A DNA stretch of 64,000 nt from the NCBI GenBank assembly GCA_963969365.1, contig OZ017748.1, positions 558,001-622,000 of the forward strand, read 5' to 3'. Position 1 is the stretch's first letter, and every line of letters starts with the position of its first letter. The DNA comes from Asterochloris sp. CNOR1. Lineage: Eukaryota; Chlorophyta; Trebouxiophyceae; Trebouxiales; Trebouxiaceae. The notes under the pieces are model-generated. The model saw only the letters and a list, made by a program, of their open reading frames with translations, ran no database searches and had not been told where the DNA came from. This document shows positions 9,875 through 21,100 of this stretch, piece after piece. A program made the translations under genes and the position numbers.

Positions 9875-11338
9875 ATGCCACCTGGGCAGGTCAGAGCATG
9901 CTGCGCAGTCTGCGGCCCTGAGCGTTTCTTGAAATTGCTTGGTGCAGTGTGTGCCTCTGCCAAAATGATGAAAGCTTTCAATTGCTTGTGGATGACCATG
10001 CTGGCCTTCATGTCAGTCCTCATCACGGCAAATGGTAGGTCTTGCCGCAGCCCACAGCATGTGCTTGATGCTGCACCAACTGCTGCCCCTGAGGAAAAGC
10101 GCATACGATGACCAGGAACCCTCGCAACTTTCTCTTGTGGCATGTGATCAGGCTGGGGTGATGGCTTCCAGGAGGTCACACTGCAGTATCTGGACGCCAA
10201 CAACAGCATTGTCAACACCCAAGTGGCTATCCCCAGTGAGTGGGATCCTGTTTGCAATGAATATAGCTGATTGTGTCAAGCTATGAGAAATTCCTTTTAC
10301 TTAGACTGGCTTGATGCTGTAAACCATGTGCATGATGCAATCCTGAGCAATTTTCTGTTCATGCAGCCCAAGCCGTGATTGGCACGAACAATGCGGCTGA
10401 CCAGGAGACTGTGCAACTTGCATCCAACAACATCAACAATATAAATGCTGGCAGGCGTCTCCTTGACGACCAGGTAGAAGGTAAGCCCCTTACGGGTCGT
10501 GCATGGCTGCAACCTCCGCTTCTCATGCCCAGGCCACATCAAGTTCGTCAGAAAGGACCTTACCAGGGACACTGACAGCTACCTCAAATTGCAGACTGGA
10601 TTGCCGCCCTGGGAGCAGACTGGAAGCAGGTCACCCTGCAGTACCTGGACACCAACAACAACCTGATCAACATTCAAGTTGCTGTGCCCAGTGAGTACTG
10701 CGTCAGTGTCAGGCAGAGCAACTGCCATGCTTGCCACTTGGGCTACTGCCATGCATTATGGTGTCTCACTTTTGGTTGGGCATTGCATCAGTCCTCAGTC
10801 ACGTTCTCCAGAAAGCCTCCACCTGATGTTGTAGCGCAAGTCATCATCGGCAACAACAACCAGGCATCGCAGTCAACTACCCAGACCTCAATCAACAACA
10901 TTGTCAATGAGAACAGTGCTGGAAGGCGCCTGCTGGGAGGTGAGGGCCATTTGCAACAGATGCCCCCCCTATGCATGAATGAGTGCTGGCAGATTGGCAC
11001 ATCCAGCTCTCACCAATTCATGACTAATTGCCAGAACAGCACCCTTACCCCCAATTGCTAGCAGCAGCATGGTCTTGTTGCAGGCTTTAAGTTCAGCAAG
11101 TTCATCCTGCAATACCTGGATGCTGAGAACCACATTCAGACCACTCAAGTGGCAATTCCAAGTAAGCTCTCCTGTCATGCTTGGCATTTGATACCTGCCT
11201 CATATGCTGAATGCAGCCTGTCTGACTGTATGCCTCTATGCAGCCCAAGCTATTGCTGGATCTACCAATCAGGCTCTGCAGAGCACCTCTCAGATCACCA
11301 GCAGCAGCATCAGCAATGCCAATGTGGTCAACCCCTGA
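9875..11338 (+). CDS. Secreted repeat protein gene 1 (3 A/B exon pairs), 243 aa
   Basis: Coding exons: 9875-10034, 10152-10235, 10367-10480, 10595-10690, 10835-10939, 11084-11161, 11244-11338 (TGA). All inner introns are phase 1. The start is the first AUG of the inferred transcript, MPPGQVRA; an in-frame MMKAFNCLWMTMLAF follows at 9965 and forms a hydrophobic signal peptide. The rest alternates A segments (core LQYLDANN..VNTQVA) and B segments (core V-IG-NN...ADQETVQ, ending AGRRLL). The third B segment lacks RRLL and ends NANVVNP. I know no named family for it. Export from the cell is inferred from the signal peptide. The RR-LL could be a dibasic processing site, which would release about 60-residue units. 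The first A exon is far closer to gene 2 A3-A6 than the rest of this gene is. Confidence 0.75.
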
Positions 11339-12303
11339 GGGCAGTTTGGTGACTGTCACCATATATGGCAAAGTAGTGCCTCAAGAAGTGCTTGTCCCAG
11401 ACTCTCCTTGTCCACAACTTCCTGCATCACCTTCTTCACAGCATGTGCCTGCTCATGAAACCATGTCCTGTGCCCACCTGGACCTCTCTTTCCTTCACAT
11501 CTTGCTTTGCTGACCTGAAGTCTGGCCTTGGTGATCTCTTTGTAACGTGTTTGTGCTACCAAAGACAGCCTGCAACAATGCATCCACCAGTTGCACTCGT
11601 CCTGCATATGCAGGAGCAAAGCACTGCAACAAAATGAGCATTCATAGTTTGCCAAATGTACTGCAATGACTGGGGTCCCCATCTGTATAAGTGGGCTGCC
11701 TGGAGACCTCCCCACCAACCTTACCAGCATTGACACAATAGTGCATTCAGATCGTTGCATGCATATGCACTGGCAGTGCAATTCTAACTTGGCCCTGATA
11801 GCTGAAGCTGCCAAACAGGGTTAGCACAGTGACAAGGTTTGAGCCAATCAGCACATACCCTGCCACACGTGGGGCAGACATGGCTTGCATCAGCTTTCTG
11901 AAGAACAACTTGCAACATTGTTCTACATACTGAGCTATACCAGCCAGGTGGCAGGTGCAGATTGAAGGCTGCAGAGAATGTTGCCAATTGAAGTGTACTT
12001 CTAGTGAGGACTACAGTCACTTATGATGAAATGCATGAGGGTTCCACCTCTTGCAACATGATTATTGGCTATCACATTGTAGCAACATCAGAGGCAAGCT
12101 CAAACACCAGATTTAAGGCACATCAGCAGGAGCAGAACTGTGGTGTCCTCAAAGAGCGCTCCACGACTGCAGTTACAGCCCTTGACCTGCTGATACAGCA
12201 GGTTGAGCCTGCACAGTAAAGCACCCAGCTGGGGTCCTCCTGCAGGACAGATGGGTTGTAGCACAAACAAGTCCTACAAACAAGTCCTGAGATTGGAGAA
12301 GCA
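11339..12303. other. Spacer between the two secreted repeat genes
   Basis: No gene was recognised. The TGTAA pentamer at 11541-11545, about 200 bp past the gene 1 stop, matches the polyadenylation signal used by many chlorophyte green algae and is a reasonable candidate for the gene 1 3' end. The rest holds only short unrelated open frames. Confidence 0.4.
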
Positions 12304-12583
12304 GGCAAGACACAAAGGTGGACTGCCTGATCTACTGGTTGCTTTTAACCTGGAACAAGGAGGGCCAAGGGCTTGTGGCAGATGTCAGCTGGTGCAACCA
12401 GAAGGTGCCAAGGGGCTTGACCTTCCACCAAATGTTCCTGGCCAACTTCCATCAAGCCCTGAAGTCAATGTCTGCATTATCTTGAAGAATCTTGACCTGC
12501 CCTATAAAAGCCATTCTAGCAGTGCACATCTCACACTCCAGATCTTGCATTGCCTCTGCCTGGCACACCACTGCCACACCAGG
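12304..12583 (+). promoter_or_regulatory. TATA promoter and first untranslated exon of secreted repeat gene 2
   Basis: TATAAAA at 12503-12509 sits in the same context as in gene 1 (CCATTCTAGCAGT follows in both). The leader exon ends at a donor after CACACCAG, the next leader exon begins at 12789 after GTGTGCAG, and both are free of AUG. The offset from the gene 1 promoter is 3134 bp. Confidence 0.75.
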
Positions 12584-12986
12584 TGAGTGCCCTGAGTTTC
12601 AGAGCCTTTCTTGCGTCAAACCTCTTTGCTACCCCTGGAACCCTCTTCTATTCATTGGCGCTCAGCTGCTCTTGAAGCCCTTGTACACCTCCTGCCTGTG
12701 CATGCCGGCATACAGCACAGCAGCCCATCTGGCTGGCCTGAAGCACAACACTCGAGTGAAGAAATCCTCCATGATCCTGCGTGTGCAGGTCTGAGTCTAC
12801 CACAACTGACATCCCTCGCCTTGCACATCACTGCTCACCTTGCACGTCACTGCTATACCTGGTGAGTCACTTTGAGAGCCCAGCAAGCGTCTTGCACTCC
12901 TTGAGAACCCTTTAATTCTTTTGCATGCATCAGATCCCAGCTGCATCTGCTGTGTATTTGTTCCCAAACTTTCTCATTAGGCAAGC

Positions 12987-15900
12987 ATGCTGCCTGACAT
13001 GCCACCTGGCCAGGTCAGGGCCTTCGTTGGCCCTGAGCACTTCTTGTCTGATGCAGCGTGTGCTTTTGTCAACATGATGAAAGCTTTCACATGCTTGTGG
13101 ATGACCACGCTGGCCTTCACGCCAGTCCTCATCTCAGCAAATGGTAGGTGCTGCTGCAGCCCACAGCATGTGCTTGATGCCTCACCGACTGCTGCCCCTG
13201 AGCAAAAGCGCATGGAGTTCTCACCTAAAACCCTTGCAACTTTCACTTTGTGGCATCTGGACAGGTGGTAACTACAAGAAGTTCACGCTCCAGTACCTGG
13301 ACGCCAACAACAGCATTGTCAACACTCAAGCGGCTTTTCCCAGTGAGTGAGAACTTGTTTGCAATGCTCTACAGCTGATTGTGTCAAGCAATGACAAGGG
13401 CCACCACTTCCAGGACCCCTCTGAACTGGCATGATGCTGTCAAGCACGTGCATATTGGGCAGTGGGCCACGCACACACTACAAGTCCTGAGCCCGCCTGT
13501 GTTCATGCAGCCCAAGCCGTGGTTGGCAAGAAGAACGCAGCTGACCAGGAGACTGTGCAACTTGCATCCAACAGCATCGACAACGAAAATGTTGCTGGCA
13601 GGCGCCTCCTTGGCGGTGAGTACAAGGGATCTCGCCAAGCCCCACTTGTGCTAGTCAGTGCATGGCTGCATCTCTCTGTAGCTGCACCAGAGCAAGGCAT
13701 GATGGCTTGCTGCTGTTACTATGACCAGGGCGTTTCAGCCTGATGTTTTGCAGTGTTGTCTTGCTTTTAATGGAAAAGCTGTGCTTCTCAAGCATAATCT
13801 GTAACAGTGTCTTGCAGAATACGATGACTGGCAAAAGTTCACGCTCCAGTACCTGGACGCCAACAACAACATTGTCAACACCCAAGTGGCCGTACCCAGT
13901 GAGTCTGATCTTGCACTACATGCTGTGCGGGCTGCAAATGTCAAGACCCTCTGGGACTGCTTTTGGTGCTTGCAAGCACATACGTGTTTGAGCAAGCATG
14001 ACATGTTTTCAAGCTGAGCCTGCCTCTGATGATGCAGCCCAAGTCGTGATTGGCAGCAACAACGAGGCTGACCAGGAGACGGTGCAAAGTGCATCCAACA
14101 GCATCGACAATGCCAACATTGCCGGCAGGCGCCTCCTCAGCGGTAAGCAGAAGGGATACGATGAAGCCCCACTCTTGCTAGTCTGTGCGGTATGTGTTTT
14201 GGCATCAAGAGCAGAGCACAAGAGACTTCCTGCTTTGCCTCACAGCTTGTGCCCTTTCAGCCTGCCATTGTGCTGTGGTGCCTCGATAGCATGGGTCAAT
14301 CTCATGTTGTGTGTTGCAGGCTGGGGTGATGGCTTCCAGGAGGTCACACTGCAGTACCTGGACGCCAACAACAAGATTGTCAACACCCAAGTGGCTGTCC
14401 CAAGTAAGCGGAGATCTGTGTGCAGTGCTCTGCCACTGATTGTGTCCAGCATTGATCTGGGCCACCGCGACACAGTCCCTCTGTTTTTGCTTGTGCTTGT
14501 AGGCCAGCTGGTGGCCCATCATTGCAGTGACAACTTGAGACCTCCTCTGCTCATGCAGCCCAAGTCGTGATTGGTAACAACAACGAGGCTGACCAGGAGA
14601 CTGTGCAAGATGCTAGCAACAGCATTGCCAATGTCAACGGTGCAGGCAGGCGCCTCCTTAGCGGTAAGCAGAAGGGATACGGTGAAGCCTCACTCGTGCT
14701 AGTCTGTGCAGGGAGTGTGTTGGCATCAGAGCAGAGCACACGAGACTTGCTGCTTTGCCTCACGGCTTGAGGCCTTTCGGCCTGCCATTGTGCTGTGGTG
14801 CCTCGCCCGCACGGGTCAATCTCATGTTGTGTGTTGCAGGCTGGGGTGATGGCTTCCAGGAGGTCACACTGCAGTACCTGGACGCCAACAACAAGATTGT
14901 CAACACCCAAGTGGCTGTCCCCAGTAAGCGGAGATCTGTGTGCAGTGCTCTGCCACTGATTGTGTCCAGCATAAATCTGGGCCACCGCGACACAGTCCCT
15001 CTGTTTTTGCTTGTGCTTGTTGGCCAGTGGCCCATATGGGCCACTGCATCATTGCAGTGACAACTTGAGACCTCCTCTGCTCATGCAGCCCAAGTCGTGA
15101 TTGGCAGCAACAACGAGGCTGACCAGGAGACGGTGCAAAGTGCATCCAACAGCATCGACAATGCCAACATTGCCGGCAGGCGCCTCCTCAGCGGTAAGCA
15201 GAAGGGATATGATGAAGCCCCACTCTTGCTAATCTGTGCGGTATGTGTGTTGGCATCAAGAGCAGAGCACAAGAGACTTTCTGCTACGCCTCACAGCTTG
15301 TGCCCTTTCAGCCTGCCATTGTGCTGTGGTGCCTCGATAGCATGGGTCAAGCTCATGTTGTGTGTAGCAGGCTGGGGTGATGGCTTCCAGGAGGTCACAC
15401 TGCAGTACCTGGACGCCAACAACAAGATTGTCAACACCCAAGTGGCGGTTCCCAGTGAGTGGACATCTGTATACACTGCTCTGCCGCTGATTGTGGTCAT
15501 CAATGATCAGGGCCACCACAGCACAATCTCTCTGTGTCTTCTGCTTTTTGTGCATGCGCTTGTTGACCAGTGGCCCATCGATGATATCATCGCAATGATA
15601 AGCTGAGCCTGCCCTCTGCTCATGCAGCCCAAGTCGTGATTGGCAACAACAACGAGGCTGGCCAGGAGACTGTGCAAGATGCTAGCAACAGCATCACCAA
15701 TGCCAACATTGCAGGCAGGCGCCTCCTTAGCGGTAAGCAGAAGGGATACGGTGAAGCCTCACTCGTGCTAGTCTGTGCAGGGAGTGTGTTGGCATCAGAG
15801 CAGAGCACAAGAGACTTGCTGCTTTGCCTCACGGCTTGAGGCCTTTCGGCCTGCCATTGTGCTGTGGTGCCTCGCCCGCACGGGTCAATCTCATGTTGTG

Positions 15901-16271
15901 TGTTGCAGGCTGGGGTGATGGCTTCCAGGAGGTCACACTGCAGTACCTGGACGCCAACAACAAGATTGTCAACACCCAAGTGGCGGTTCCCAGTGAGTGA
16001 ACATCTGCATACACTGCTCTGCCGCTGATTGTGGTCAGCAATGATCAGGGCCACCACAGCACAATCCCTCCTTTGCAGACTGCATTTATGCCGTTGAGCA
16101 CGTGCATGTTGGCCAGTGGCCCAGCATTGCACTGCGGCCTGAGCCCTCCTCTGTCATGCAGCCCAAGTCGTCATTGGCAACAACAACGAGGCTGACCAGG
16201 AGACTGTGCAAGATGCTAGCAACAGCATCACCAATGCCAACATCGGTGGCAGACGGCTCCTTGGCCTGTAA
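12987..16271 (+). CDS. Secreted repeat protein gene 2 (6 A/B exon pairs), 428 aa
   Basis: Coding exons: 12987-13143, 13265-13342, 13511-13615, 13818-13898, 14038-14142, 14320-14403, 14559-14663, 14840-14923, 15089-15193, 15371-15454, 15628-15732, 15909-15992, 16162-16271 (TAA). The first exon holds the start and a signal peptide (MMKAFTCLWMTTLAF from 13074). Six pairs follow: A exons of 78-84 nt (FQEVTLQYLDANNKIVNTQ type) and B exons of exactly 105 nt (QETVQ.ASNSI.NANI.GRRLL). Every intron after the first exon is phase 1, so any number of pairs keeps the frame. A3 to A6 encode identical peptides, and B2 and B4 are identical. The product is probably exported; the repeated RR-LL suggests proprotein cleavage. 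The function is unknown. Confidence 0.8.
14038..16161 (+). repeat. Higher-order tandem repeat of exon pairs with their introns (about 1.05 kb x 2)
   Basis: Units of 520-540 bp (one A exon, one B exon and both introns) repeat, and they pair up: B2-A3 matches B4-A5 and B3-A4 matches B5-A6, at offsets of 1051 and 1069 bp. The intron after B2 and B4 shares the phrase GATGAAGCCCCACTCTTGCTA less one end base, while that after B3 and B5 shares GGTGAAGCCTCACTCGTGCT. Near identity of introns shows that the last duplication, of two units at once, is recent. Confidence 0.85.
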
Positions 16272-18127
16272 GCAGAAGTTCACACACCCCCACCTCATAT
16301 GATTGGCAAGGACACCAAGGCTACCCAGGCAGCCTCATTAAGTACTAGCAGCTAATATCAGCAATTGCTCTGTGAGCAGACTTGAAAAAAAAGGCAGAAC
16401 GTTCTTGAATGCTGTCTCGACAGCTGTCACCACAGTCCCCAGGACCTGTGCCCACCCCAAGCATCATGCTCCCAGCCGGCTGCCCGCCATCTGGCTGCTA
16501 CCATCACCATGCTCGCTAATGCTCATGCCATGTTCATCCCCATCTGACCCTTCCCTTCGCTGTGATCCGCTTGTGTATCTGCTATGTCTATGGTGATACA
16601 TGAACTTGCCTTGGGGCTCACTGTAACACCCTTCTGGCAAGGACAGCCTGCAACAGGACATCGCAAGCCAATTGTTGCTGGCTTGCACAAGCATTTGAGC
16701 TGCAACCTGGGTGCACCAAACGCGAGAGACACTCTTGGGCATCAAGGGCATCCCAGCACAACACGTCACCTGCTTTGAAGTTGGAGGCGTAGGCAGCACT
16801 ATGCAAGAGCAGCACCCATGCACTTGTGACTCAATGGAGCCAGTGCTTTTTGCACTTCTGCTGACCTGCCAGCTGGACATGTCAAAGGCAGTGATGTTGC
16901 TGAGCTTCACCCCTGCAGCTGGCTGTTTTGGGACCGCTTGCAGCTGCCCGCCTGCACAGGCTTGCTCTGCACACACACTTGGAACACAGCGTGCCATGCA
17001 GATGTACTCAGCATCCAGTGTAGCCTTGGGACCCAGTGCACACTGACCTAAGGGCTCCATGCTTGGCCCATTCAGGTCTGCTGACCTGGCCAGCAAGGAC
17101 GTGCAACACAAGTTGCTGGTTTGCCAGCCTGACTGGCTGCGACCGCCTGCTCCTTGCACAGGCGCCAGGTAGCATGCCTCACAGGCGGGGCAGTGACTGC
17201 ACATATTGCACACACCTAGCGCCCACTGCTGCTACTGGGAAGTGTGCTGGGCACACTCACTCAGCCCCCAGTACACACCTCAGGTGTGTTCAGGGCCTGG
17301 ACCTGGTGCACAGTCAGAGGCACTGCACTACAGCTGCAGCCTGGCATCACACATCATATCAATGCCTCATTATGTCAAGCCTGTGCAGGTGCTCCAGGGT
17401 GTATACACTACTAGATGTAAGGTGTTTGAAACTACCCAGCGGATCCAGGTTGAGCCCTGTCTTCCACGAGAAGTCATGGAGCACCCAAGGTCACACCTAA
17501 AAGAATGACAGACCCCTCCTCTGGGACCCTTCTCTGAGTGTGATCAGCCCTGATTGTCTTGTGGTGTGTCTTCAGGAGGCTGTGTCCACACCAACGCTCG
17601 GTAAAGACATGGCAGTAGCATGTTGACACCCCACCTAGACACCTCACCAACCATTTCATTACCTGGGTTGACAAGCAACGGCTGCCTGTTTGCACCGTAT
17701 AGCTGTCCAGCAGGGTCCCAACGTGGAGCTGCCTGATGGGGGGGCAAAGTGGAAGGGACTTCATGCTGGGGCTCACGTGCACGGGAAGGCTGCCTGCAAC
17801 AAACATCACTCAGCTGCCGTCCCCGATGAGGATTTAGCACAGTGTATGGCACGCAACCGCCTGTTTCCTGAAGTTTGACTTGGGGCACCCATGTGCCTTA
17901 AAGCTGCTTGAGCTTCAGCTTGGCAGCGCTGTGTGTGGGCATTTTAGTGAGCTATGAAACAAACTATCAACATTATTGAATGTGATGCATCAATCATTGA
18001 TGCATTTTACTTGATGCAACCTCACAAGAAAGAAGGTTTCAATCACATAAGGAAACGAAAAGGCTGGGCAGCTCCACGAGCTTCAGGAGCTTGCATTTGG
18101 CTGGTGGAGCGCATTGCTGCGGACACC
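16272..18127. other. Intergenic, no gene seen
   Basis: TGTAA at 16622-16626, about 350 bp past the gene 2 stop, is a candidate polyadenylation signal. Open frames in this stretch (for example a 249-codon - strand frame that lacks an ATG start) show no family resemblance or exon chain. Confidence 0.4.
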
Positions 18128-21100
18128 ATGCAACCCATAGGCATACACCGTTCTGGGCCAGTCTCGACACGTTGTTCAGGGAACCTGCCCAGTCATGCTG
18201 GCCAAAGAAGCTGCCTGCCAGGTTTGCTGCGGCAGCGAGCGCATCATGAGTCAAGATTGCTCCAGCTCCCAAGGCACAGGCATTCCCATAGAAGGACAGA
18301 GCGCTGTCTGCAGCTGCATGCAGAGGCAGATCCAGACAGCAGTCAGAACCAGGTACAGGAGTGTGCTGACAGCCCCTGCATATTGAGGACCAGCTATATG
18401 CTCTGCTGCAGTGGCTTATCGCACATGTTATCATGTTTGCAACGTTGCAGCAAACAGCAGGGGCTCTACACCCTCAGTGATCATCACACTTGTTCTGCAG
18501 AAGCTGGAGAGCATGCAGCTGCGAGGGGAGGTGCGGGAGAGGGTGACCACTGCCGTGGAGTCCCTGAACGGCCGCGTCACTGTGGGTGACATCGCAGGCA
18601 GGGCTGGCGTATCTATCTCTGAGGCAGAGGAGGCTCTCAATGCGCTGGCAGCTGACACGCAGGGCACCTTAGAGGTCAGCACACTGTCTGCACCATGCCT
18701 CAGTTTGCAGCCCTGCATTTGTGCTGGCTGCGGTCACCTTCGTTGGTGACTCCATGTGCTGCTTGGCAGGCTCTTCAGTCCGAGCTGCACATGACGCATC
18801 GAGAGTGGCAGAGTGGCTGCTCTGGCAGTGTTGCCATCATTGCTGCCCCATGTCATATGGATTGAGATTGGCACCCTGTGCAGGTCCTTGTCTCCACCGC
18901 TGCAGGTGTCGACACATGCACAAGTTCCCCTGCACCTCTCAGGCCAGCCGTCCTCTCTGCATGATACCCGCCCCCCAGACTCTTGCACACTGCAGGTGCT
19001 GCCATGGCTTCAGCTCCACAGCCTCTATGCTGCAGGTGTCCCATGAGGGCAATCTGCACTGGCCTCAAGGTGTGTGTTGTCCTCACACCTGGAGGCCTGT
19101 GGACATGCCTGCCATGCTTCCAGGCTCCCAGTCCCTGCCCTGCAGGTGTCTGACCAGGGCGATGTGCTGTACGTTCTGCCCCGCAACCTCAGAGCAGTGC
19201 TGGCCAGCAAGTCCTGGTGGCTGCGGGCGCAGCCAGCAGTGAAGGGCGTGCAGGAGGCTGCTGCCTACCTTGTGCGGGTCACCTTTGGCACAGCCCTGGT
19301 CACCTCTGTCGTGCTGGTGTGGGTCACCATCCTGGCCATCCTGTCCAGCAGCTCCAGCGACAAGGACGACCGCAGGTGGGCTGGGCTGTGACATCTCTGA
19401 GCTGTGTCAGCAATGGTGGCCGCAGGCCATGACAAGCTGTGGCAACAAGCTCTAAAAGCGGCACTGTGTGACTGTGTGGGCAGGGCAGCTGTGCTGTTCC
19501 CTGTGCAGCAGCTGCAGTGGCGAGCATGCAGGGGGCTGCCTACAGAAGCTGCCACTCATGTCGTCAGCTTTGTGTGGGCCAGCGATGGGCTGCGGGGCGG
19601 CAAGTGTGCATCTTGTGCCGCAGCTGAACTGGCAAGCATAATGATCGCGGTACTGCTACCCATGTCAGCAGCAGTGTGTGGTCAGGCAGGTGCCGGGCAG
19701 CAGCCCTGCATCCTGTCACAGCAGCTGCAGTGGCAAGCACAACAAGGGCTGCATACAGAAGCTGCTACACAAGGCCTGAAACGCGCCTTTTCTACCTCTT
19801 CTTGTCCCTCTGGCTCGATGCACCAGCCCTGGTCATTTGAGCTGCCCCCAGTGCCAGCCGTACGCAGGGACTTGGGGTTAGCGGCAGCCCCTTGGTCACG
19901 TCATGCAGCTCTTGCATGCAGCGCTGTGCTGCTCAAATGGCGCCTGCTCTGAGCCAGTCAATTGTTCCTGTAGACGCAGCAGCAGTTACGGCTACGGCGG
20001 GGGCTACGGAGGGGGCTATCGCGGGGGCGTCTGGTTCAGCCCCGCAGATGTCTTGTGGTACTTAGGTAAACTGCTGAATTGTGCATGCCTGCGTGCGTGT
20101 GTGTGTATGTGTTTATGTGTCCATATGTGTTTGTGTGTGCATGCTGTGCAGCTTTGCTGCTCTGGTCAGAGCCCACCCCTGCCCAAATGTTGAGAGAGCA
20201 AAATTTTCCGAGCAGTCAATGTTCCTCTGACGTATTCATGACCAGTAGAAAATGGCTGCAGACCCCTACTACATGAGGCGGCGGCGCAGGCGGGAGTTGT
20301 CTGGAGAGCAGATGAGCTTTGTGGAGGCTGTCTTCAGTTTTGTGTTCGGCGATGGGGACCCTAACTGGGCCTACGAGGAGCGCAGGTGGCAGCAGGTGAC
20401 CAAGCAGTCCTTCTGTGTGCAGCCAATAGCCAGGCAGGGCAAGACTGGTACATGAGGCCGTCTCTGCTGTCACGCTAGCAGCAGTAGTAGCAGAGACAGG
20501 CCGGGTCTAGGGTGGCAGGACAGGGCAGGGCTGTTGCTCCTGCCCACCTCTGCTGTGCTGCAGCAAATTCAGGCCTGCCCATGGGTGGCAGCCAGGACTG
20601 GTGGCTGGGTACAGGCCTGCTACAATATGGCAGGACAGGCGTGTGCTGCAGGCTTGTATTTTCTGCCATGCAAGCTGCAGCATAGACTAGCCCCCTCAAA
20701 TGAGGCAGGGCACCGTTGCGCAGCAGGCCAACTTTTCTGCGAAGCATGCTGCAGCAGTAGCAAGCCTCTCTGGGGGCTGCCTTTGCAGATGTAATGCACA
20801 TGACGGTGTTGAAAAGAAAGGGCTTCCTTAACACATGCGTGCCGTGCCGGGACCATGGTGACATCTGGGCAGCTGACTTCCTCGTCATTGATGTTTTGAC
20901 ACCTTGTCTGTGTGTCTGCAGGTCGGTAGGTTCATCCAATGGCAGGGCGGCGTGGTCACAGCTGAGCAGCTGGCTCCCTTCCTGGACGCCCCCAAGCAGC
21001 AGGACCGCGACAGCACGACGGTCGACGAAGGGTTTGTGGTCCCAGCCCTGGTGCGCTTTGGAGGCAGCCCAGAGGTGGACGAGCGGGGGAACCTGCTGTA

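Noticed and set aside
11244-11338. Last B exon of gene 1 as a broken module
   Set aside because: It lacks RRLL, but the acceptor, phase and a clean TGA make it a normal diverged terminal exon.
16464-17213. 249-codon Cys-rich open frame on the - strand
   Set aside because: The frame opens with GTG rather than ATG, has scattered Cys without a pattern, no matching splice chain and no family resemblance.
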